From: Stachybotrys elegans
Taxonomy: Eukaryota; Ascomycota; Sordariomycetes; Hypocreales; Stachybotryaceae
Length of the DNA: 64,000 nt
Direction of reading: 5' to 3'
NCBI GenBank assembly: GCA_020746835.1
Contig: JAGPNK010000004.1
Span: 2,664,843-2,728,842, forward strand
Part shown: positions 12,277-21,297 of the stretch, one piece after another
Numbering within the stretch: the first letter of the stretch is position 1
How the letters are laid out: every line of letters starts with the position of its first letter
Position numbers and translations under genes: made by a program
Notes under the pieces: model-generated
Seen by the model: the letters and a program-made list of their open reading frames with translations, nothing else
The model's database searches: none
What the model was told of the DNA's origin: nothing

Positions 12277-12750
12277 GGTATCAAAGCCGTCGTTAAGGCG
12301 TGTAGAAGGGCTAGATCTCCTGGATGGCAGTCGTATCTTTCCCCAATGCCGCCTTCTCCGGGTTATGGACCGCATTTCAACTTTTCAACCCTGCACACCT
12401 ACTTCAATCAGCATAGCCTCAGGAACACGTGTTGCGTGGTATGAGGTCAAGACGGAGCAATAAAACCAATCGTCAGCGGACCGTCTCTTCCGTCTCCCTA
12501 AAGTTGAAAAAATGGCTCAACTTGGCAAGATTTTCAAGCTTGGCATACGCATAAAGGCTGTTCCAAGGACTAAGTATAAAACCCGAGGTTGGCGGACACG
12601 CGTGCATGCCAATGTCTATCATTGCGGGGTAGCCGCTTTTGTGTTTTCAGACCTTCCGTACTGAGCATATGAAGTTAGTAGCAGGGGCTGAGGAGCAGAG
12701 ACATAGACAGCTGCAGTAAGGAAAAACAGTATTGTAGGATAATCGTATAT

Positions 12751-15009
12751 CTATCCTTCATGAGTGCCTCTCTCCTCCGCATCCAAATCAATGCCTTCAA
12801 CCAAGTTGGTCAATATTTGAGAGTCTAGCTCCTCCTTCTTTTTTACCGTGGCCACCGGCCAGCTGCTTCGTACCGTCTGCGCCAAATCCTTCTTTGTGTC
12901 AATCTCCTCGGTCGGATGAACCATGTCCTTCAGTAAGCGAATTTCTTCTGGCCTCATTTTGCTCCGGATGACCTGGAACAGGGCTTGGGCCAAATAGTGA
13001 CTCTGGCGTTGGTTATACAGCCCCTTTGCGATGAGGATCAAGGTGGACCGTAACAGTTCGAGCTCGGGGGGAGTTGTTTCGTCGTTGATGGCATTTATGC
13101 AATCATATCCGGCAACCATAAGCGGTATTACAATGAATAGATCCATGGCTTCGAATCCGTGCCGGAGGTAATACAACCGAATGAGGGTGTAGAGATCTTT
13201 TTTTGCATTGCTTACTATTTTCCTCACGGCCTCTTGTTGATCATGCTGCTTTTGAGCAAGGGGCTCGTAGATGGCTAGTATAAGGCAGTAATAGTACATG
13301 CTAAGTCCTGTTAGCAATAAACGTCTAAAGAAAACGAACAAGACTGCCTTGGGTCCTTACTGAAGTTGCAAATGTGCAGGAAGCGCTATGGCTGCTGGCT
13401 GAAGCGGAGGTGGTAAGTCATGATACCAGCTTTTCAGGCGTGAATGAAGGCTGTCCGCCACCTCCAACGTCACCTCTGATCCTTTGGAGTAGGCTGCTAC
13501 GCAAAACTCGTTCATGATGAGTCTAAACTGGCATTTGGTCTTGAAGATATGCCCAAAGCACGATGGCACACAGCTGTAGTTTTGTGGGTATCTCAACCAT
13601 ACCTCCCCATACCACGATGTGTCTTTAGGCGGTTCTGGCAGTGGCCAAATGGAAGGTGTAGTGAGCAACGGAGGAAACATGAACGAGTATGCGACAAGCC
13701 TAACGATGTTAGCACCTTTTCACTGGAGATGGGGGCGCTGATGGGGGCGCTGATGGGGGCGCTGACGTCTCCCAGCTGTACAGAGTCCATGCTGTGAATG
13801 CCCTGCCTTTCTGGATCCTCTCACTTTGTCCATCTGCGGTGCCGTCAAAGAGGCCCAGCTCTTGGGCCATAGCAACGGCCCTGACTCTATAGGGCTGTCC
13901 AATTTGATCTAGGCCGCATAGATTATGGAAAACGCTGAAGAGTATACCGGCTTGTATGCTGGTGATGCGCGGCTTGTATGCTTCCAGCTCCCAGATGCGT
14001 TTTGCTTCGGCCAAGAACCGGCACAGAAGTGTACTGGGATCCCAGTACATGGCACAGTCCGTGAACCGGGGAGAGCAGACCTAAAATCATCAGATAATTA
14101 GGCGTGCAGGGTCAAGGACACATACACAAGAGTAAGCAAGAACAATGTTGACAAGCAGCGAGGAGCAGAAGTCTTTTTCTTGCGCAGCCATATCCTCCAA
14201 AAAGTAATCTTTTTGAAACGCGGAAGTGAACTGGTACTCGCAGCGGAAGAAAACCCCAAGAAGATCGCGCATCAGCGCGTCGTCACTGCAAACTGTAGTC
14301 CATACCGATGGTTTTACGTCGGAAAGTCGCGGGTCAATGACTTGAGCGGCATGGAATGGCTTGAGATAGAGGCTCTGATGTTCGGCAGAACTCAGCGTTG
14401 ATGTGGCTTGCTGTGGCAATTGATTCCCAGGGTAGAGAGACGTTGCTTCGTAGAGAATCGAAGTCAAGTACGGATTATCAGGAATGAAGACTTCGGGCAT
14501 GCGTGATTGGTACGGAAGTTCATATCGCATCCTGGTTTCGGGTGCAACGGCCATTTGAAGCAGAAGATTACCGGCCTTGATATGATTCACGAGGGTCTCG
14601 GCATCGGTGCCGGCTCGTAGTCTCTGGAGGATACCCTGGGCTTCATGTTCGGGCAGAGTCTTCATGTATCCGAGAAGTTCGGCATCATTGGCGGCTCGAT
14701 CCAGTAGCTCCTGGGGCCGTACCTGATAGTGGCAGTCCCCGTGTCGCTTCACGCAAGCTCGGCATTTTGGCCTGTCGCCAGAGCACTGCCACCCTCAGTT
14801 GGCATGTGTGCGTCATGCGTACGTCATGTTTACGGGCAGGGGCATTTATTTACCTTAGATTTGTTTTTACGACATGCATCACAAGCCAGTGTCACATGCT
14901 TTGGTTTCGCGATTAGTTTCCGAGCCGTGCTCGCCTGCGCAAGAGGACTGGCGGATGCCGGCAACAGAGGGCGAAGAGGCCGATTCGTGCGGGATGTCTT
15001 GTCTGACAT
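12751..15009 (-). CDS. Zn2Cys6 transcription factor with fungal-specific regulatory domain
   Basis: Nuclear regulator of 672 residues in five exons; introns are 14786-14853, 14081-14125, 13700-13766 and 13301-13360. The binuclear zinc cluster is created by the first splice: ACDACRKNKSK joined to CSGDRPKCRACVKRHGDC gives all six cysteines (Cx2Cx6Cx6Cx2Cx6C). A linker with heptad-like Leu follows, then the middle homology region (CAMYWDPSTLLCRFLAEAKR, FTAWTLYSWETLVAYSFMFPP, SWYGEVWLRYP), as in NIT4-like regulators. Intron 3 has a GTCAGC donor and contains three copies of a 12-bp repeat. It is a candidate pathway regulator for the P450/aminotransferase genes to its left; this rests on proximity only. 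Confidence 0.93.
13727..13766. repeat. 12-bp tandem repeat (3 copies) inside a Zn2Cys6-gene intron
   Basis: The plus strand shows gatgggggcgct three times in a row. On the gene strand this reads as GCGCCCCCATCA repeats starting right at the donor. If the intron is retained, it encodes SAPPSAPPSAPP before a stop. Confidence 0.85.
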
Positions 15010-15383
15010 AGAGAAGGATTTGCCACATGATAATGAAAGCGGAGGTGGCGTAAGAGATGTTGCAATAATATATACTTTAGCCGGGAAATTCCGATGAAAT
15101 TCCGGGGCAAATTGCTATCAGATATGAATTGCCTACCAATCTGGAAAAGTATAAGCCCTCAATTGGTATAGGGTATGCTGGGGCTTGTGCTGTAGGTGTA
15201 GAATACAATAGCTAAGCTACATGACAGAAAGAAGACACCATTTGACTTTGTTGTTTCTGTTCATAGAATGAGATTAAAAGATCACCCTCTGCTGGCTGGC
15301 CGTCAAACAAGTCCAAAGCACAAATGATCAATGACAACGATGACGATAATAGCGACGACGACCATGATAACGACAACCACGGC

Positions 15384-16121
15384 CTACATACCCTCACACT
15401 TAGGCTCATGAACAGCAAATTCCATCTCGAGTTGATTCATCATGACAAGATTCAGGACCTTTAAGTTGAAGTTGAGGCCAATGTTCACCCCTGCGCCTTC
15501 ATCTGGTCTAGGGCAGCTTCGAGGCCTCCGTCCTTGAGGTGTAGAGATATCGAGGATTCCAGGATGAATTGGCCTCATAGTAATCGTTGCTATGCGATTC
15601 TGAGTGTCTTGAGCTCTCTCCCAGTAGTAGATTTGCGCTCTAGTCCCAAGGGCGACGGCACCGTACAGCCGAAGACAATCATGATTGGTATTTGCGGCCA
15701 GACATTGATGGAGTTGTTCCTTTGCCATATCCCATTCTTCCTCTGAGTCGTGACCTTGAGGCCTGCACTGAAGGATGAATATGGGCCATTCCGCAAGCTG
15801 TCCAGGTGAATGTAATGGCATAGGCCCACTAACAAGACGAACTTCGATAACGATGGGGTCGGGCTCTCTCCCGTCCCCTGGAGGTAGTGATCTGTAAGAC
15901 AGTTTGAAGAACTGTGCTCCGCGAGGGGGAAACCATTCTTGTGAAATAAGATTCCATAGGATCTGAGCCGATTTTTCATCCAAGGACCGTTCAGCAGTGC
16001 TGAGGGCGCTCCAGAAAGAAATGTGATGGAGATTAAAGGACACGCCCGTCTTGGGCCATGTTGATGTAAGCGAGATGACGTGAAGTACAAGACTCTTCAC
16101 AAGGGCGATGAAAAGTGTCAA
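15384..16121 (-). CDS. fungal hypothetical protein
   Basis: An open frame of 245 residues with coding-like composition (WNLISQEWFPPRGAQFFKL, AEWPIFILQCRP, LRLYGAVALGTRAQIYYWE). These phrases resemble a widespread family of uncharacterised fungal cytosolic proteins in which a short N-terminal region precedes an ALxxAERS...WNLI...WFPP segment. The start is uncertain: the frame opens at a TTG codon, and an ATG at about 16053 in another frame could be a first exon. The stop is at 15384-15386. No function is assigned. Confidence 0.55.
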   Translation of the reverse strand: MTLFIALVKSLVLHVISLTSTWPKTGVSFNLHHISFWSALSTAERSLDEKSAQILWNLISQEWFPPRGAQFFKLSYRSLPPGDGREPDPIVIEVRLVSGPMPLHSPGQLAEWPIFILQCRPQGHDSEEEWDMAKEQLHQCLAANTNHDCLRLYGAVALGTRAQIYYWERAQDTQNRIATITMRPIHPGILDISTPQGRRPRSCPRPDEGAGVNIGLNFNLKVLNLVMMNQLEMEFAVHEPKCEGM

Positions 16122-16619
16122 CCCGACTTATGCCAGTGAGCGCCAATGTTGTACTTGATTGAACGAAGTATCTGTCCCTTTCGTGTCACTTTATCTTAGG
16201 ACTTTATGAGGAAACTAACCGCTTTCGATTTAGACTATATAATTATAAGATATGCGTTTATCCATTCTGCATTCCGTTTTGGCCCTTTGCCGCTCGTCTT
16301 GGTTTGCTGCCTTCGAAGTGCCTGGTTCGCCTTCCTGCACTGAACTGCCGGACCGTTTAGCATAGCTCTTCAGCACCACATTGGCTACTTCAAGCCCCGA
16401 TGGATAATGTTATAAAATACAAGGAAGTGGACAAAGATCCATGGCGGATGTTGGCGCTGAGTTACTGATCTCAACTGTCGTGAGGTATTCTCAGATGTTG
16501 AGAAGTTGAACGTTTAATATAAAATCGTCATTACGTAGTATATTTTATATATGTACAGCCTCTAGAGCCCGAGCCTGGATCCTCATGTATTCATATGACC
16601 CCTCTCTATCCCAATATTA
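16122..16619. other. AT-richer intergenic region
   Basis: Nothing gene-like seen. It is the 3' flank of the glycoprotein gene at 16620 and the upstream flank of the hypothetical protein. Confidence 0.5.
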
Positions 16620-17492
16620 CTATAGCATGGCTGCGAACATCAGACCTGCGGAAACCAGCCCACCCCATGCCAGGCTGATGGTGGCTCTCGGCGCAGCACT
16701 CTCGATGACATCCTCGATATCACGACTTCCGCTGCGAGCCTCGGGTCGTAGACAGGTCAGCAGATCCGGAATATGCGTTTCCGAGGGGTCTCTGGCCCCA
16801 AACCCGAAATGAACGAGCCACACCTTGCTGATCATATCGTCGTACAGGCTCACGTCCCCAGGTCTGAAAACGTTGACACCAATTGGCTCTGAAAATGGAA
16901 TCGCCCCGCCACCAAACGCAAGTAGGCCGTTTGAGAGCTCTCCCTCGCAGACCCTGCGCCTTGGGTCGTCGCGTGTTTCGCCTGTCTGGGTAATGTTGTG
17001 CAAGGCTTCCCAGCACTCGTCAGATAAGACGCCTCGACAATCTTGGTTAAAAGATTCATCGAGCGGGTAGTCGACCAGATATATATTGCCGGAAAGTGAC
17101 CAGGCGCCATCTTCCAAGCCCATCGGCCATCTTTGGTCGGTCTGGTTGAGAATAGAGCGGGGCTCCTCGTAAAGCACCTGAGCTCCTGTTACACCGTCAT
17201 AGGGTGTTCTGGGCACTGCGTAGTCGCCGATGACTGAAACAGAAAGACTCCATCCGTCCATGGGTGTACCAGGAAACGCTTGGGTGGTGTTGTAACCGGT
17301 AACATTTCGGACGGTGGCTGTAGCGTTTGCGTTTCTTATAGCTTGCTCCCATCTATCCTCGGGTATTCTGACGGTGTGGTTTTCCTCCAAGTTGTAATGC
17401 GCAGCCTCGACATCTCTTTGTGCATAGGCCGATGCGATGAACGTTGCCAAGAGGAGGGCTGGCGAGACGATGGATGGAGTAGGGGCAACCAT
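16620..17492 (-). CDS. secreted glycoprotein, probable GPI-anchored
   Basis: Single-exon protein of 290 residues. The ATG at 17492 begins a signal peptide (SIVSPALLLATFIASAYA, cleavage before QRDVE). The mature part has many N-glycosylation sequons (NHT, NAT, NVT, NTT, NQT, NIT) and several Cys (DCRGVLSDEC, RRVCEGE, LLTCLRPE). The C-terminus is a short spacer followed by a hydrophobic tail (ISLAWGGLVSAGLMFAAML) with no polar end, as in GPI-attachment signals. No enzymatic motif recognised; it is likely at the cell surface or wall. The frame extends upstream to 17747, but the signal peptide decides the start. Confidence 0.8.
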   Translation of the reverse strand: MVAPTPSIVSPALLLATFIASAYAQRDVEAAHYNLEENHTVRIPEDRWEQAIRNANATATVRNVTGYNTTQAFPGTPMDGWSLSVSVIGDYAVPRTPYDGVTGAQVLYEEPRSILNQTDQRWPMGLEDGAWSLSGNIYLVDYPLDESFNQDCRGVLSDECWEALHNITQTGETRDDPRRRVCEGELSNGLLAFGGGAIPFSEPIGVNVFRPGDVSLYDDMISKVWLVHFGFGARDPSETHIPDLLTCLRPEARSGSRDIEDVIESAAPRATISLAWGGLVSAGLMFAAML

Positions 17493-18402
17493 GGCGGAAG
17501 CGATTATATTGTGCAAGTAAATAGAGGTGAGTTGATGTGTCTGCGCGACACCCCTAACCCATAGGCTGGAGAAGCCATCTTTATGGCATCGAATCTTGCC
17601 AAGAATCGTGAGATTGCAGGGCCGACTTGGCTTGGTAGCCAGCACAGCCCTTGAGTCTCGACCCGCCCTGCCAAGAGTATTGGCCATCATTTGGAACTTT
17701 TGGGACAGGGACCCTGATCCTGCTGGGCCATACCACGGATTCTGCAACGAAGAATTTGGAGCACAAGTGCAAGATGGACGTATATCGAGGCTATGAATCT
17801 ACATGTTATAAGAGAGATTGAAGCATTGCTTGGTACGATGCTAACTGTGGGAGAGAGCGTTACTCCGGAGTTGTCAGTTGGGAATAGAGGCTCACATATC
17901 ACAAGTGGAGTCTGCAACAGTGCAAGGATGTTAGATGCGCCACGTTGGGCGCAGTCAGCACAGCCCGATCAAAGCCAGCGGGCAAGCTTCACCGATTGAT
18001 TGTGACAGAGAAAGCGTGACAGCCCGTGGAAAGCAGCTGCAGTGTAGAGTATGAATTTGTTTCTACTGACTCTTCTAATCCAGTCTAGATTGATCTCCTC
18101 AAGGCCCAATCCTATTGATTCATGCTTCTAAACTCGGCTCGCTTATGCAGCCATTTCTGGTAAGTCATGTTGGCTGTCTCCATTTCCAATCTTACTGCAA
18201 GAGCTTCGTATCTTCGTATTTCGTATTTTAACGAATCGCCCATGCATTGCAATCGAACCAAAAGCTCAGACGTCTCGTGGTAGATGTGATCACGTTGAGC
18301 TGGGCAAAGCGGAATGCTAAACACAGCCTTGAGAATACTCGATGCCGTCAAGCGTAGTGCAGGGATATCTAACTACCACTATCCAAGTGAACGCGGTCCC
18401 CC
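17493..18402. other. intergenic region with one coding-like fragment
   Basis: Most of this stretch holds nothing I can support. The exception is the minus-strand fragment listed separately at 18118-18369. Confidence 0.4.
18118..18369 (-). other. coding-like fragment, possible exon or gene relic
   Basis: A minus-strand frame of about 80 residues without its own ATG (LDIPALRLTASSILKAVFSI, then HETSELLVRLQCMG and a helical, charged tail). It is preceded by an AG that could be a splice acceptor. The amphipathic composition looks like real protein, but no first exon is evident. It could be a 3' exon of an unrecognised gene or a relic. Family not recognised. Confidence 0.3.
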
Positions 18403-19230
18403 TCATTCGAACCGTCTGCCAGGCGCCGCACTATTCAGGTTGAGCGCAGACTTTCTCTCGTCTAGTTTTTTGACGACGGCCCCTAGGACCACTTTGAGCA
18501 GATCGTCCGTCGACAGTGACCCAGCCTGATTGCTCCAGCTCGTGGTGTCGACAATGTCTCGCGTCTTTGCGTCCTGGTGCAGCTGATCGTCCAGGTACGC
18601 AAAGGTTTGCTGCACATCTGGAGTCGGATTGCCAATCTGGAACAGCTGGATGCCGACCTGATATTCTGGCACGCCTAGCTGGTCCAGCATTCTTGCCACA
18701 TTGACCAAGGGTGACTTGACGTCGTCGTCGAAGTGCCCGGCCGTGATGACGATGAGGTTCAGGGCGGCGGCATCTTCTTCCGTCTTGAGCTTGTCGCAAT
18801 ACCACGAGAGGATCTTGCCAAGGCGGGCACCGAGGTTGCACTTGCCAGCAGGCTTAATTCGGTTGAAGATGCCACGCACTGTCGTCTTGTCCTTGGTGCT
18901 TGCCGAGTCACGCTCGCCAAAGGCCCCAATGTTGCGGTAGCCCGACCGGCGGAGGCTCATGCTCGAGAGGAGGCCGCTGGGTCGGTGATTGAGGAAGAAG
19001 AGATCGATGCCATCCGGGTCGTACTTGGTGGTGATGGGCGTAATGCGCTCGAGCAGAGCGTTGACCTCGTCCCAATAGGGGGTCATGGCAGCAGAGTCGT
19101 CCACGAGGAACATGGTGTCGAAGCACCGCAGGAACGACAGCGTCTCTCCAAAGTCGTCCGTGTTGACGTCGAAGCCAGCCTCGGGGTCTTTGGGCACCGC
19201 CGCAACGCTGGGCCAGGCATTCTCATCCAT
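18403..19230 (-). CDS. vWA-like domain protein
   Basis: Single-exon cytosolic protein of 275 residues. A von Willebrand A-like fold is suggested by DTMFLVDDSAAM, a weakened MIDAS (DxSxS becomes DDSAA), near residues 38-49. The alternating strand/helix pattern follows: GIDLFFLNHR, CNLGARLGKILSWYCDKL, ALNLIVITAGHFDDD, YQVGIQLFQIG, and YLDDQLHQDAKTRDIVDTTSW, which is also seen in fungal vWA proteins. Metal binding may be impaired by the Ala at the last MIDAS Ser. A protein-interaction role is likely but the partner is unknown. Confidence 0.8.
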   Translation of the reverse strand: MDENAWPSVAAVPKDPEAGFDVNTDDFGETLSFLRCFDTMFLVDDSAAMTPYWDEVNALLERITPITTKYDPDGIDLFFLNHRPSGLLSSMSLRRSGYRNIGAFGERDSASTKDKTTVRGIFNRIKPAGKCNLGARLGKILSWYCDKLKTEEDAAALNLIVITAGHFDDDVKSPLVNVARMLDQLGVPEYQVGIQLFQIGNPTPDVQQTFAYLDDQLHQDAKTRDIVDTTSWSNQAGSLSTDDLLKVVLGAVVKKLDERKSALNLNSAAPGRRFE

Positions 19231-19608
19231 ATTTGCAGCGTAGTATGAAGCGGCTTTGATTGCGCAGAGCCAAATCTTGCGAAAACTCTTCAGAGAAGGA
19301 GGGGGATTAGCGCATGCGACAGGTCGCTAAACGAAGCCTGTGAGCTGTCGATCTCAGCCACTAACCACTGAACAGGGTGCGAGACACGGCTTCTCATTGG
19401 ACTATTGACTGTCTGTAACTGGGACCAGGGATATTTGATGAATTATTCGCACAATAAACAGACATGAAGCTCTACATGTAGTTCCAGGCAAGTCAACGCT
19501 CCTCCATCACATATATACACGTTCTTTCGTAGTGCTGTTGTAACATGGAAATGGATACTTTAAGCCAGCAATATAGTCAATTCTTTCAACAACCATTACA
19601 AGTCACGT

Positions 19609-19682
19609 GGTTCCGTGGTCTAGCTGGTCATGGCATCTCGTTAACACCGAGAAGGTCCCCGGTTCGAGCCCGGGCGGAATCA
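19609..19682 (+). tRNA. tRNA-Val (anticodon AAC)
   Basis: A 74-nt cloverleaf. The acceptor stem GGTTCCG pairs with CGGAATC, followed by discriminator A. The anticodon stem TCTCG/CGAGA encloses the loop TTAACAC with anticodon AAC. The T arm is CCCGG-TTCGAGC-CCGGG. The internal A box (TGGTCTAGCTGG) and B box (GGTTCGAGCC) are intact, and a TTTT Pol III terminator starts at 19685. No intron. Confidence 0.95.
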
Positions 19683-19947
19683 ACTTTTGCCAGCCGCGGC
19701 GTCTTCAAGACTCCTTTCTTTTTGATAAGGGCACCATAGGTGAGTCAGGCATGATAAGGGATGCCCAACCATCTTCATCAGAGGCATCTCATGTCAGCAA
19801 TACCCCGCAATCTCGACGTAATCTAGAGAGCGGGGTGATCTTCAGTATCACAAGATAAGGATTCTTGGACCTTCATGATAAAAAGGGTCTCAGTATAACA
19901 CGCTTATTTTCCATCTTCGTTATCTAACGCAAAGGTCCTGTATCATC

Positions 19948-21046
19948 ATGACTGGTGTCCAGACGTTTAAGCTTGGCGACTTTGAGCTCCAGAGCGGCGC
20001 AAAGCTGAACGGTGCTTGGATTGCATACAAGACGTTTGGCGATTCATCCCTTCCAGTCGTCTTGTATCCAACCTGGTTCTCAGGATCGATAGCCGACAAT
20101 GAATGGCTCATCGGCCATGACAAGACTTTGAACCCCAGCAACTACTACATCATTATTGTCGCTCTTATTGGGAATGGCCAGTCCATAAGCCCGTCCAACT
20201 CAGACATCAAGCCGTTCCCCAATGTTTCCTTCTACGACAATGTTCTCGCGCAGAGGCGGCTCGTGGACCATCTCGGTATCCAGCACCTGCGCGCCGTGCT
20301 TGGCTGGTCCATGGGCGCTGCGCAATCATTTCAGTGGGCCACGCAGTATCCCGATTTCATGGACATCTGTGTTCCCTTTTGTGGATCAGCACGAACCTCC
20401 TTGCATAACCAGGTGTTCCTCGAGGGAGTAAAATCTGCTCTGCTGGCTGCCAAGGGGGTAAGCTCTCGTGGAAGCGCTGCTGGGCGCGTCGAGTCGCAGG
20501 GATCCGAAGACAGAACCTGGTCAGACAAGGAGAGGGAAGTCGGCCTCAAGGCTTTCGGTCGAAGCTATGCCGGCTGGGGTTTCTCCCAGACATTCTATCG
20601 TTATGAGATGTACAAGAGGTGGTATGGCGCTCGTAACCTCGAGGACTTCATGGTGACGTTTTGGGAGAAGTGGGCGCTATCCAAAGACCCAGAGAACCTG
20701 CTGGTTATGCTTCATACCTGGCAGAGCGGAGATATCAGCAAACAAGAGCCATATAACGGGGATTTTATAAGGGCCCTAGCGGCCATCAAGGCGAAGACAT
20801 TGGTCCTACCTTGCGAGACCGACTTATATTTCCCGCAAGTATACATTGTTGCCCCCTGCCTTCTTTGATCTGACCGCAAACAGACCTGATGATTCTGAAT
20901 TCGAGGTATCCTGCATGGACCCCAAAATCGCCCAACTTGACGTCTTTCAATCTATGTGGGGGCATTGGGCTGGAGGGCCTCCTGGCAATATCCACGATGC
21001 GGAGTGGCTGGATGAGAAGTTGGCGAAGCTATTCCGAGAGGCGTAA
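19948..21046 (+). CDS. alpha/beta hydrolase, homoserine O-acetyltransferase-like
   Basis: Protein of 349 residues in two exons with intron 20835-20883. The donor is GCAAGT (a GC-AG intron); only this splice gives DLYFPPDDSEFEVSCMD in frame. Landmarks of the MetX-like alpha/beta hydrolase group are LNGAWIAYKTFGD, VVLYPTWFSG (oxyanion region), the nucleophile elbow GWSMGAAQSFQWA with catalytic Ser, an Asp in LPCETDLYFP, and His in MWGHWAGGP near the C-terminus. The usual homoserine-binding details cannot be checked, so it may be an esterase or acyltransferase of other metabolism. A second ATG start is unlikely because MTGVQTFKLGDFELQSG aligns with the family start. Confidence 0.9.
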
Positions 21047-21297
21047 TACAGAAATCCGAGCTACACACGTAGGCTGTGAGGCTTATCAACAGGCTGTACA
21101 AAGAAAACGCAATCCAAGAATTACATGCAGAATAAAGCTGTCTCTAGGGCAGCTGTTGAGCCAAATATTATAGCAGCTCGCAGAGCGGAAGTAATAAGCT
21201 TTTCCGGATTTTGAGCCATGTCCATATCTTATGAACTCCGTGTTGTTACGTGGAGCCCAGTTCATCAAATTCCTTGCGACATAGTCACCTCAGCTAT

